NCBI GenBank assembly: GCA_963971305.1 | Contig: OZ020308.1 | Span: forward strand, 28,549,275-28,613,274 | Reading direction: 5' to 3' | Length of the DNA stretch: 64,000 bases | DNA from: Arcuatula senhousia | Lineage: Eukaryota > Mollusca > Bivalvia > Mytilida > Mytilidae | Shown here: positions 12,826 to 23,035 of the stretch, piece after piece | Layout: each line of letters begins with the position of its first letter | Position numbering within the stretch: position 1 is the stretch's first letter | Program-made: the position numbers and the translations under genes | Notes under the pieces: model-generated | Databases searched by the model: none | What the model was told of the DNA's origin: nothing | The model's input: the letters and a program-made list of their open reading frames with translations, nothing else

Positions 12826-13350
12826 CTAGGAAAAACCCGCGAATTCGCGGGAAAATAAATCGTTGGTTGCTTTACAAAATATTACACAATAAAACATTGC
12901 ATCGCAAATTCAAGGTTCTACGGTATTATTTTACTCTAATAAGTTGTTGGTTACTGTCAGTTTTTTATTTTTTTAGGTTGATATATCGATTGAATAAATA
13001 ATTCTGTATTAATTAATTTATACATGTATTCCATTATTTTTCAGGATTTTTCATTTTCAGATAAGAATAAATTGTTTAGTCTTGGGCGCCAAATGCCCAC
13101 TCGGACACTTCCTATCGCTTTTTAGTATGACCGCTAGAGTGTTATTCTGGAAAGATGACGACTAAAACGTTTCCGGATCAATTAATTAGGTTAATTAGCA
13201 AACTGCAGACCTAACTGCATATGTGTTAATGATATTTTTAAAGGGCACAACCATCCCCTATATTTTGATATATGAAGCTTAGTCGTAGCGTTTGTTGTTT
13301 AGGCTGCAACCCGGCTAACAAAAAACGCTTCGTTATTTTAGTAGTATAGA
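12826..13350 (-). mobile_element. Minimal non-autonomous Helitron, 525 bp
   Basis: On the minus strand it starts with TC (13350-13349), preceded by A, and reads TCTATACTACTAAAATAACG. It ends with CTAG (12829-12826), followed by T. This is the canonical A|TC ... CTRR|T arrangement of Helitrons. Six bases before the terminal CTAG is a perfect 16 bp palindrome CCCGCGAATTCGCGGG (12836-12851), the expected 3' subterminal hairpin. The interior has no Rep/helicase coding, so it needs an autonomous partner not present in the window. Confidence 0.85.
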
Positions 13351-15727
13351 TACATTAATCAAAGAATCATTAAATGGAACCATAGCTTTAAACTTGGACC
13401 TTGTGTCTATTTACGGCGATTGATTGCCCAATTGGTACAACTGCTTCTTTCTAAACACTAAATAGATAAAAATAATCGTGTGGTTTGGAATACGGCTACA
13501 GTGCGCCAAAAAATGTGATCTGGCAAGGGTTACAGAAAATTAATGGACAAAACTGTGCTCAACTGGTAACAGTTGAAGCAATAAAAGTTCCTTTTGGTTT
13601 AACAAAAGAGAACGAGGGTGCACGCTTACCAATACGTAGTCTAATATTCGCATCACCCCTTGGTTGCCCAAATTAATAATTTCAAGGGAGTGAAGATTAT
13701 TTCCAACATGATTTTACATGTATACATAAAGTATTAGCCTGGCAAGTTCGAACTGATAACAGTTCAGAACCGACCCCCCATGGTTGCCATGAGATGATCT
13801 AACCCCAACTTCCTGCGGTAACGCAGTACAGTCAAGCCTAATATGATCCGACGTACACGGAAACGGTAAGAATCGTGACCCCAAAGTCTTGCCAGATCCC
13901 GCTTACCAGCAACTGTGACAAAAAATTTATTTTTTAAATCAAAGAAAACAAAAAAAAACAACAATAAATACAAACATCATTAAAAACGATTACAATACAT
14001 CTTTAAAAATTGAGCAAAACAATGCTATATCGAATTAATTAAATCTTAAAAAATCGAGAGTAAAAATTAAAAAGGGGGACCGAATTAATATTTATAGAAT
14101 CAATAACTGTTAACGTTAAAAAAAGGGGGTACTAATGTAATAGTTTCAATTGTTTTAGTCCAGCTTAAAGTTTCATGAATTTAATTGAAACAAGAAAATT
14201 TACACAAGTCCAATGTCTGGTCGATGAGCACTTCCTCTTCCATTCGTAATTTCGAGGCTCTGACATTATCACAAAAAACGAAAAGCTACAGAGTTCGGGA
14301 TAAACAGTTCCATTTGAAGCTTAAGAAACGATCAGATCAAATAGTGGTTTTCATCGTCGTTCAATTATTGTGCCGATTTCTCGCCAGATGAAGAAATGTA
14401 ACAGGATACTAGTATGACGCCATTGAAAATCCTGAGACCTGTTGCAGTTAATATGTATCCGGAGTTGTTGGTAAATGGTATTGTACAATCTACTTTGATC
14501 TACAAAAAGTCAGCGTCCGAAATGCTTGTAGCTGCGAACTGGATCTTCATCCACAGTATCTGGCAAGTCAAGCCTATCATAAATAAGACTAAGTCATTCC
14601 TCGAAAATTGTTTGTATACTATTGTTCTTTTTGATGTACGAAAGAAAGTCCTTATAATAAAAAGCCCTTTACTCCGTCAAGCCCGAAAAATACATAAAAC
14701 AAACAGCAGAAAAATGTTGGTTATTAAGGTAGCACCATACAAAGGTTGTTTTAGTCCGACCATCACACTTTAAACTGATAATTATGACGTCACAATAACG
14801 TCGAAATGGCCATGAACTTTGCAATAAACAATTCTTGGAAAAACACCAAATTGATTTCCGGAAATTCTCTTTTATTAAATTGGTTTATCGTATTAAACAA
14901 TAAACCCGATTATATTTCGACATATCCTTTAACAGCCGGAATACCTCCGCCCATTGATTTAACGACACTGGTCACGTGACTTTCGATATTAAAAAATGGT
15001 GTAAATTTGAAGATGTTCGAGGCATCTTAAAGATATATTTTTTTTGCATAATAAACAAAGCAATAAAGAAACATGTATTGTATCATTCGACTGCCATAGG
15101 ATTTTTTTTTTATTAAGTTTGCATAGATTATCCAACGAAAAGTTGTTTTTCATATCAAATTTAGATAAAAACGGGCGAACTTTAAACAAGATTGCGGTGT
15201 TCGTGTCTGGAAATTTCATCAAATTTGTTCTCAAGAAGGCAGGATACGGAAAAAATATTTACAAATACTGTAAGAGCAATCATTTTTGAAGCCACTATGT
15301 TGACATTTGCCCCGAGTACTTGGGGGATGCGATTTTGTCAGATGAATCCAGACCCACCCCTTGCTTTAAATTTTCTCCTTAAAAATACGTACAGTTACAG
15401 CGCGGAAACTAACTTCCGGAATCAATCTCCGCGGAAAAAAAGTTATATATTTTATTTGCATCATATTATTATATCTAGATACAATTAAGATGGCAAATAA
15501 AAATAAATTCCATACTTGAACGGCCAGTAAAGATGTAATTTTATGTTTGTTTTTTTTCTTTTTTTCTTAATTTAAACATATTACAATTTGTTAAATTTGT
15601 TTTCGAATTTATACAAGAACTTCAAATCATAATACCCAAACATCAGTATTAACCAAAATGTTCCAACAATGACCAACTAGGAAAATTACTGGCAGAAACA
15701 TATATAAGAGACACACAATTCATTTAA
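13351..15727. other. No gene recognised; weak open frames only
   Basis: Open frames of up to 119 codons occur (for example 14414-14773 on the plus strand and overlapping frames at 14989-15488 on both strands), but none shows a recognisable domain or exon-like borders. Two segments near 13505-13590 and 13738-13830 look like distant copies of one another (CTGGCAAG, ACTG-TAACAGTT, GGTTGCC), perhaps a degraded repeat. Confidence 0.45.
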
Positions 15728-16284
15728 GGTAGTGCAATGGTAAAAAATCAGTCGGATATAATTTTCTTAAATTTGGCATAAGAAGTATCTAAGTACATAT
15801 GTTTAAAAAATTAAATAAATTGAATAGGTCACCGTGCTTAATTTTTGTAGAAAATTTACCAAAAAAAACAGTTTGAATTTGGCAATTTTTATATATATTA
15901 TATAGGGAGAAATGGTTTATTTTATTTTTTTTTCAAATTTCACGGGACATACATTTCTTATATTTTGTCAAAACATCAATTTTGATTAGTTCTTTGTAAT
16001 TAACTAAGGTAAAAAATCATGGGGTCACCGTTCATTTTCTAAAATAAATTGAAAAAGCTGAATTTTCTCTACACAATTTAAACAAATTATTTCCCTTGAA
16101 AAAAAGTAAAGGAAATGTTATAAAATTAATATAACAGTTAGGTTTTGTTTCAAACTTATATTCTTTCTCATAATTTATCATGATAGTAACAATCTTCACG
16201 CAGTTAGAACGCAATGTTTTTGCCTTTGCATAAATTTGTTGACATGCCCAGAATAGATGCTCAGTGTTAGACCACTGTACTACC
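15728..16284. mobile_element. MITE, TTAA-associated family, copy 1
   Basis: The left end reads GGTAGTGCAATGG preceded by TTAA (15724-15727). The right end, inverted, reads AGGTAGTACAGTGGT. The whole 557 bp is homologous to 38511-39028, including the central ATAAGAAGTAT(C/T)TAAGT and CACCGTGCTTAATTTTTGTAG blocks. TTAA flanks point to a piggyBac- or Kolobok-type transposase in trans. The right-hand TTAA has decayed to TAAA here. Non-coding. Confidence 0.75.
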
Positions 16285-17439
16285 TAAAACAAACAAACAA
16301 CTATCATTGACAGTTTTAATGTTAGAATGTTTAGGGACATGGTTAAAAAAGTAAGAAAACAATTGAATCCAAATATCAATATTCTATAAAATGTCAAGCA
16401 GAAACTGAAAATTCAAAAAGCTATATTTCTGACTAGCTGAAGTTGTTTCTAGGAACTTGCACACTAAGTTAATTAAGTATTAAATATTTTGTTACAAACT
16501 ATTGAATATATTTCCATATTCATGCGTGCATGCATAAATGTACATGTATTAAGCATATTCAGGTTAAGATATATGCCTTTGCACACAAAATGAGATAAAT
16601 TCATAATCAAACAATTATAACTTTATTGTAAAACAGTAACGTGTATGTAAATTAATTGGCCATCACTTCAAATGATCTGTCGATTTGTCCATCTTCACAT
16701 GTACATGTACACTTGCTTATTTCGACAAAAAACAGAATATGTTGACAAGCACAATATATAAAACTTAAAATGTCTTTTAAAGCAATCCTGGCAATGTAAG
16801 CTGTAAAAGCGCAGGCCTACAGATACCATTTTATTTAATGTACCAAATTAAAGAAATGAATGGCTTAAATTAATTACTAATAATACATGTAAGCATGAAA
16901 AGGGCTCCAGATGCTGTTCTTCAACTTAAATTTGAACCGAAAAATCTTGTGTAAGGCTTTTGAAATTTAGATTACAAAATACAAGTCCTTCCATTGTAAT
17001 TCAGACAAAACAGACATTGTCAATTTGATTTTATTTTTGTGTTTTTTTTTGTCACTATAAAAATTCAGAAAAACATGTGTGTAGATTATATATTCAAGTT
17101 TACCGTATTGTGCATATTACAACATATACTAAAATGTTTCAAATATCACATTTTATGTTGAAATCTTAATCTGCTAAACAAAATGATAATATTTACCTTG
17201 AAAGGTCATCAGAATTTAATATTTTTTGAAAGGTTTGAATTTTTCAAAATGGCGACGACTGTAAACAAATTTTTGAATGTAAAATTTTACCTGGAAGTTA
17301 TTTTTGAAATCTAAACTTACAGTCGTGAAGCAAAATATCTTTTAAAACCAAATAGAAAAGGATAACGTTCAATTGTTTATTTTTTTTTATTTCTGTAAAA
17401 TACGTGTTGTTGTGGATATCCAGCGTAAACAAAATTAGG
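16285..17439. other. No gene recognised; possible 5' exon near 17249
   Basis: AT-rich sequence. The only coding hint is CAAAATGGCGACGAC at 17245-17259, which resembles a strong metazoan start context. It opens a 21-codon frame beginning MATTVNKFLNV, with possible GT donors at about 17261 and 17279. I cannot find a downstream exon, so this stays a hint. Confidence 0.35.
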
Positions 17440-17657
17440 GCATCTAAAGGGACATTAAATGATAACCCGCCACGATATTCAACAACAGAAACACTGAAAA
17501 GTGGAAAAATTAAGTCGTCACGTTTGTCAAAGAGCTCTGTTGAAAGTTTTCCTTGAGAGTCTATTTGGAGATGAAGATCTATCACAGACTGAAGCTCAAG
17601 CTGAAGAGTATTAGGCTTTCTATCAGTCAGTCTCACTTCTTCATTTTCTATGCACAT
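17440..17657 (-). pseudogene. Naiad reverse-transcriptase fragment
   Basis: On the minus strand, about 28 codons (roughly 17582-17499) read VIDLHLQIDSQGKLSTELFD followed by KRDD. They align with the C-terminal palm segment of the intact Naiad at 21020-21100 (DLHLEFDPGGHLSTKIYDKRDD). Sequence on either side is unrelated to the RT, so only a short exon-sized relic survives. It lies just upstream of, and opposite to, the intact element. Confidence 0.65.
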
Positions 17658-18170
17658 TCTGCTAAATTGTTTTGCAAGTCAGTTTGATTGTCCGTCCTAA
17701 TAAAGTTTACCTGCGTCAGGCGTAGCAAAATTTATTGTCTGGAACTTTGTTGTCATTTTGTATTTCGAACACCCGTGAAGGTTAACACTGCTGGTGGAGT
17801 TTTAATTCACCGAGGTTAGCCTGCTCCGGCACCAACACTTTTTTGTTGGAGAACACATCAAAGCTTTAAGTAATCCGTTTAAATTTCAAATTTGTCTAAA
17901 CCCTAAGATTCTTCCTACCCCAGATAGATTGATCATCTTAGTATTAATTTGGTTTCCCAGTTTGGTATTTTTGGTTTTACTGTTTTATGCTCTTCATATA
18001 GTGTTTGGCATTTTCAATGTTTTTGGTAGAGCGCTTCTGTATATACTGTTAATACATATAGAGACGGAAAAAATGAGTTATCTTACTTAGACCAGTAAAA
18101 TTTCATATTTCAAATCTCCATTCTAAGTCATTTTCATCATGTAATAGCATTAAAACGTTTGATTTCTCTA

Positions 18171-18274
18171 CATTGCGATCCACCAGTTCTCCGGTATGAC
18201 TGATTCGTTTTTGTCATTTTCTCTGGACTATGAGATTGATCATTCAAGTTCGGTAGTTTTGTTATTACCTTTAT
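18171..18274 (+). repeat. Upstream pseudo-LTR of intact Naiad
   Basis: These 104 bases, from CATTGCGATCCACCAG to TTATTACCTTTAT, are identical to 21551-21654 downstream of the ORF and to 290-393 inverted. Direct repeats around a single ORF are the pseudo-LTRs typical of Penelope-like elements, which arise from tandem partial copies. The repeat ends 82 bases before the likely start codon, so it may carry promoter activity; that part is inference. Confidence 0.8.
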
Positions 18275-18356
18275 TTACTACAACCAAGCCAATGTCGCTG
18301 CCGGTGGAGTGAAAATTCCCCGAGGGCATTGCAACTTGGTAGCTTTTTTAGCAATC

Positions 18357-21300
18357 ATGAAAAATTACAAAATTCAGAACTCGATGCCGGCTAGGACGTC
18401 TCCCGGATTACCAAGGTCCTCCTTTGCTACCTCTAGGAACAAGGTAGCAAATGAAGTTGTTGTTCCTATGAATATCCTTAAGGATACCACCAATTTGACT
18501 TTTGTTCAGCCAGAGGGTAACTATTATTTCAGAACATCAGATTCATTTCAAATTATCAAACCATGTTCTATTAAACTCAATGACGTTTTAAAATCATCCC
18601 CTATTCCTACTATTTCGACATGCAGATCTAAAACCGGCAAAAAATCAACTTGCAAGACCTGTGATATGCTAATTATTTCTCCTGAATTTACAAGTAACTT
18701 AAACGGTAAAGTTTACCAAACCCTTTCTCACGACCCTCTGGACTGTTCTACCGGAAATGTCATTTACGGAATTGAGTGTACTTTATGTGGACTGTTGTAT
18801 GTCGGTGAAACCAAAAATTCATTGCGTTCTCGCATGAATGGTCATAGGTATGACACCAAAAATTCTGATTATCGGGTTTTGTATAACCACTTTAATCAAC
18901 CTAACCATGACCAATGTTTGAACATGAAAGTCCGGTTTATCGAAAAGATTTACCACGACACCAACAGTCCAAATCTTAGTACACCTCACCGTAAAAAACG
19001 AGAGCTTCACTGGATAAAAACTTTAGGTACTGCAATGCCTTATGGATGTAATGATAACATAAAAGGAGTAGGAAATCTTTCTAGCCCTCAATGTAGTGAG
19101 GTGAATGTTATGAAACTGTTTGACCCTAATGGTAGACACAAACGTAGTCATGGTCACAAACGATACAAACCAAGATCTGGTGCCAGTCAAACTGACAACA
19201 GATCTCTTTCAGACACGTTTGATGATCTGGTTACAAGTCTACAACAACCATTGGGAGTCCATCATGTTCGTACCATTCTCTATTCACTACGAATCACGAA
19301 ACTTAAAGACCTACGTGATCTTGGGTTAGAAAAAGCAGGTACTGATCCATTTACTCCTTCTTACAGGCTTACTAGCATTATTTGCGACGTTGCTCTTTCC
19401 CGTCTTTTTAAACCTGTGAGAAGTGAGCCTCTTACTACTGAGGATAGGAAATTTCTCCATATTCCATTTAAGAACAAAGGGATAGATGCTATAAACATTA
19501 GCAATATTTTAAATCGTAAGGAAGTTACATCTCAAATTCCTCAATATTTCAAAAATCAGTCAACACCAATTGTTTCCTACCGCTACACTAAAACCATAAG
19601 TAGTAAAATTTTCAACCACAAAAAGGCATTGATAAACATTGAAGAATATCTAAAGTCCCCTCTGACATGTGATTGCTATGCTTCTCCCTTTGTCTATGGT
19701 CCATCTGGTCATGTCATCACGGGTGATCTTAAGATAATTGAAAATGATTTATTACGTAATATGGTTTCCCATGGACCTAAATTCAGGGAACCGCAACGTA
19801 TAAATTGGAATCATAACTTTAAGATCATCATGGACGCTGTGGAGGACTATGCTAGAGCCTGGATAAAGAGGGAAAAGGACCAAGAACCAGAGCTTGAATC
19901 ACTGTCGGACTGGGTAAGGACTATCCGATCTCTTGTACGAAGCCGAATAGACAAACTTCGCAAATGTGTGAACCCCCGGCCTTCTTCTGTATTTAGAGAT
20001 CGTGAAGCTCTCAATTGTCTCTCTTCCTTACATGACAGGTATGTTGTCACGCCAGCAGACAAGGCTTCCAATAATATAGTTTTTGTATGTAAAGCACATT
20101 ATTACAATTGTCTAATAAAAGAACTAGGCATCGATGGTAATACTTCCGCTAGTGCTACATACACACGGACTACATTTAACAAAGATGAAATCATAGCCAA
20201 CCATAGCTCTTGTATGTCCTCTTTCAATATTCCAATGAAAGAGGAACATAAAGAGTTACCATATTTGTACTGGATACCTAAACTTCACAAAAATCCGTAC
20301 AAAGAAAGGTATATAGCTGGATCTTCATCATGTTCAACTACAGAGCTGTCCGTTCATTTAACTAAAATCTTGTCTGCTGTCAAAGAAGGTCAACAAGCAT
20401 ACTGCGACACTATTTATAATCGTAGTGGAATTAACCATATGTGGATTTTGAAAAACTCAAAAGATTTGTTAGATCAATTTAAATCTAGATCATTTTCTGA
20501 GGTTCACTCTTTGAAAACGTTCGATTTTTCAACTTTATACACTACCTTGCCACACGAAAAACTAAAATGTCGCCTGAAAAAACTTCTCGAAAAAGCCTTT
20601 TCAAACTCAAGGAATTTTGTTGTTTTGGGTTATAATTCTACATTCTTTTCCAAAACATCTTTCAAAGATAAAATTTGTTACATACTGGAACAGGTTTGCA
20701 GTATGCTTGATTTCCTAATTGACAACATATTTGTCACCTTCGGAGGAGAGATTTTTCAACAACAAATCGGCATTCCAATGGGCACAAACTGTGCTCCTCT
20801 CCTCGCCGATTTGTTTTTATACTCTTACGAGACTGAATTTCTTCAGGGACTCGTAAAGAACAAGAAGATGAAAGAGGCAAGGTCATTTAATCTTACATTC
20901 AGATATATTGATGATGTCCTTTCTATCAATAACACTTCATTTGGTAGTTGGATTCCTTCAATATATCCTCCGGAATTGGAGATTAAAGAGACCACCGAAT
21001 CCAATTGCTTCACGTCTTTCTTGGATTTGCACCTCGAATTTGACCCAGGTGGTCATCTCAGTACAAAAATTTACGATAAACGAGACGATTTTAATTTTCA
21101 AATTATTAATTTTCCTAATCTACAGAGCAATATACCTACTTCTCCTGCATACGGTGTTTATATTTCTCAACTTATTCGATATGCCAGAGCTTGCACACAT
21201 TTCACAGATTTTTTTATCAGACACCGGTTTCTTCGTGACCGACTTTTGAAGCAGGGCTATAAGAAAATACGTCTCATACGATCACTAAAAAAATTCTTTC

Positions 21301-21371
21301 TTCGTTATCAGCCACTAGTAGAAAAGTTCAAAATTGAGTTAAAAGATATGATAGTTAATTGTTTTAATTAG
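18357..21371 (+). CDS. Naiad Penelope-like element ORF: GIY-YIG nuclease + reverse transcriptase
   Basis: This 1004-codon frame is uninterrupted. The first ATG is at 18357; the frame is open 16 codons further upstream, but only from a GTG. The N-terminal part has a Cys pair cluster (CRSKTGKKSTCKTC, residues about 86-99), then a GIY-YIG nuclease: NVIYGIEC (about 133-140), YVGET (about 147), RSRMNGHR, and the metal-site Glu in KKRELHW (about 216). A CxC motif (CDC, about 437-439) lies between nuclease and RT. The RT has YWIPKLHKNP, FDFSTLYTTLP (motif A, about 721), IGIPMGTNCAPLLADLF (motif B), FRYIDDVLS (motif C, about 848-856) and YDKRDDF. Nuclease before RT plus the CxC motif is the permuted order reported for Naiad elements, unlike canonical PLEs with a C-terminal nuclease. 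There is no in-frame TGA, so no selenocysteine as reported for some clam Naiads. The frame appears potentially functional. Confidence 0.92.
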   Translation: MKNYKIQNSMPARTSPGLPRSSFATSRNKVANEVVVPMNILKDTTNLTFVQPEGNYYFRTSDSFQIIKPCSIKLNDVLKSSPIPTISTCRSKTGKKSTCKTCDMLIISPEFTSNLNGKVYQTLSHDPLDCSTGNVIYGIECTLCGLLYVGETKNSLRSRMNGHRYDTKNSDYRVLYNHFNQPNHDQCLNMKVRFIEKIYHDTNSPNLSTPHRKKRELHWIKTLGTAMPYGCNDNIKGVGNLSSPQCSEVNVMKLFDPNGRHKRSHGHKRYKPRSGASQTDNRSLSDTFDDLVTSLQQPLGVHHVRTILYSLRITKLKDLRDLGLEKAGTDPFTPSYRLTSIICDVALSRLFKPVRSEPLTTEDRKFLHIPFKNKGIDAINISNILNRKEVTSQIPQYFKNQSTPIVSYRYTKTISSKIFNHKKALINIEEYLKSPLTCDCYASPFVYGPSGHVITGDLKIIENDLLRNMVSHGPKFREPQRINWNHNFKIIMDAVEDYARAWIKREKDQEPELESLSDWVRTIRSLVRSRIDKLRKCVNPRPSSVFRDREALNCLSSLHDRYVVTPADKASNNIVFVCKAHYYNCLIKELGIDGNTSASATYTRTTFNKDEIIANHSSCMSSFNIPMKEEHKELPYLYWIPKLHKNPYKERYIAGSSSCSTTELSVHLTKILSAVKEGQQAYCDTIYNRSGINHMWILKNSKDLLDQFKSRSFSEVHSLKTFDFSTLYTTLPHEKLKCRLKKLLEKAFSNSRNFVVLGYNSTFFSKTSFKDKICYILEQVCSMLDFLIDNIFVTFGGEIFQQQIGIPMGTNCAPLLADLFLYSYETEFLQGLVKNKKMKEARSFNLTFRYIDDVLSINNTSFGSWIPSIYPPELEIKETTESNCFTSFLDLHLEFDPGGHLSTKIYDKRDDFNFQIINFPNLQSNIPTSPAYGVYISQLIRYARACTHFTDFFIRHRFLRDRLLKQGYKKIRLIRSLKKFFLRYQPLVEKFKIELKDMIVNCFN

Positions 21372-21550
21372 TGTTTGACTGGTCTGCTGTACTGAGATGA
21401 TCACCTCAATATCCCTATTGTGTCTCACAACTATGTTGTGTTCTATGGTCATTACCGGATCCTAAGATCGCAATGGAAGAGGGAGGTTTGGCGCCATAAA
21501 ACCTGGTTTAACCCACCATTTCGTTTGAAATGCCTGTACCAAGTCAGGAC

Positions 21551-21654
21551 CATTGCGATCCACCAGTTCTCCGGTATGACTGATTCGTTTTTGTCATTTT
21601 CTCTGGACTATGAGATTGATCATTCAAGTTCGGTAGTTTTGTTATTACCTTTAT
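21551..21654 (+). repeat. Downstream pseudo-LTR of intact Naiad
   Basis: Identical over 104 bases to 18171-18274. It lies 180 bases after the stop codon. Identity with the copy at the start of the window extends 19 bases further left, to 21532. Immediately after it the sequence switches to the middle of a different Naiad RT, so this repeat marks a junction between tandem copies. Confidence 0.8.
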
Positions 21655-22512
21655 ATATTATATACTTCAATTCCACATTCACAACTGAAATCTCGTTTGG
21701 CACAGCTGATTAAACGTAGCTTTATCAAAAAGAACGGAAAACGCAGGTACAAGTATTTGGTAGTCGGTTATAAAAAGACTTACTTTGTCATCCAAGAGTC
21801 TAGCAAGAAAAACAAATTTACAGAAGATCAAATAATAGAAATGCTCAACTTTCTAATCGACAACATATTTGTACAGTTTGGTGGACGTGTTTTTCAGCAA
21901 ACAATAGGTATCCCAATGGGCACAAATTGTGCACCATTGCTTGCCGATTTGTTTCTTCATTCATATGAAGCGGACTTCTTACAATCACTTCTAGACAAAA
22001 AGGACCGCAAACTTGCTTTATCCTTCAATCTTACATTTCGTTATATTGATGATGTCCTTTCACTAAACAATCCTCGATTTGGTGACTATTTACATCTCAT
22101 ATATCCGAAGGAACTTGAGATAAAGGACACTACAGATTCTAGGAGGTCCGCTTCATATCTGGATCTATTTCTCGAAATTGACACACAAGGAAGGCTTTGT
22201 ATAAAGCTCTATGACAAACGTGATGACTTCAACTTTCCAATAGTTAACTTTCCCTTTCTGTCCAGCAACATTCCGTCCGCTCCAGCATATGGAGTTTACG
22301 TATCACAATTGATTCGCTATTCCAGAGCATGTGGGGAGTACAACGACTTCCTTGATAGAGCCACACGGCTGACAAGCAAATTGTTAACACAGGGGTACGT
22401 TGCTCCCAGGTTGTTGTCATCACTCAAGAAATTTTACGGACGACATCATGTGCTTGTAAACAAATACGGGATTTCTATCTCTCAGATGAGCACAGATGTT
22501 GGTTTGACATAG
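21655..22512 (+). pseudogene. 5'-truncated second Naiad copy (RT C-terminal half)
   Basis: Coding homology begins right at the pseudo-LTR junction with LYTSIPHSQLKSRL (RT motif A region) and runs in one frame to a TAG at 22510. It includes FQQTIGIPMGTNCAPLL (motif B), FRYIDDVLSLNN (motif C) and YDKRDDFNF. The nuclease and N-terminal RT are missing, so it cannot move alone, but the remaining frame is open, which suggests a young truncation. By eye it is only about 60% identical to the intact neighbour, and much closer to the relics at 36640-37800 and 53216-53475. It therefore belongs to a second subfamily. Confidence 0.85.
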
Positions 22513-22790
22513 AGTTTTGTAATGTCATCCTTTACGGATTTGACCAACACTTAATCGATCTTTGGCAACGTGACGGGTGTGCTATAGCAAGCAGGAACTG
22601 CTTACTCTTCCGGAGCACCTGAGTTCACTCTCGTTTCGACTTGAGTTCGCGTTGCTGAATGCGGTTTTGTTGTTATGTGTGTTTGTGTTTTATGTTGTTA
22701 TGTGGTTTGTTTTGTTGTGATGATTTTTGTCTGCCGGTTTTGTCTTTGTCTTTACGGTTTTATGATACTGATTACCCCTTTGGTACACCT
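22513..22790 (+). mobile_element. Naiad 3' untranslated region
   Basis: Follows the stop of the truncated copy. The stretch around CTCTTCCGGAGCACCTGAG and GACTTGAG-TCGC is shared with the 3' ends of the relics at 53340-53475 and, inverted, 36640-36735. The shared 3' end confirms that these three copies are one subfamily. Confidence 0.7.
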
Positions 22791-22889
22791 TTGCTTCTTT
22801 CAAATATTGAAATTAACAAAGTGGCAAATCTCCAATATTTTTTTCGGATCATCCTGAAAAATAAGCCTGTATTTTATTGTACTCAACAG

Positions 22890-23035
22890 CTGTGCAAGAT
22901 ACATGTATCATTCAAATCACTTGACTTGTTTTCAAGTTATCATTTGGAAACCTTTGGTGGACGGACAGACATCGAAAAAAACTCAGGGTATAACATAATA
23001 ACTCGCACTTCGTGTGGTGGGGTTTAAAAACTGTA
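22890..23035 (-). mobile_element. Short Helitron-like element end
   Basis: Read on the minus strand it starts TTTTAAACCCCACCACACGAAGTG and continues with GTTATTATGTTATA, TTCGATGTCTGTCCGTCC and AAAGGTTTCCAAATGATAA. These blocks occur in the same order at 24490-24600 and, partly, at 51885-51990. It is a truncated member of that family. The left limit is uncertain. Confidence 0.55.

Noticed and set aside
14414..14773. 119-codon plus-strand ORF
   Set aside because: No recognisable domain, no splice context and no conserved copy in the window; not enough to call a gene.
18819..20071. Open frames antisense to the Naiad ORF
   Set aside because: Shadows of the long coding frame; no independent signals.
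18357..21371. Selenoprotein Naiad as in some clams
   Set aside because: There are no in-frame TGA codons; cysteines are coded as TGT/TGC.
22659..23027. 122-codon Cys-rich plus-strand ORF
   Set aside because: It covers Naiad 3' UTR and an inverted Helitron-like end; the Cys content comes from TGT-rich UTR sequence.
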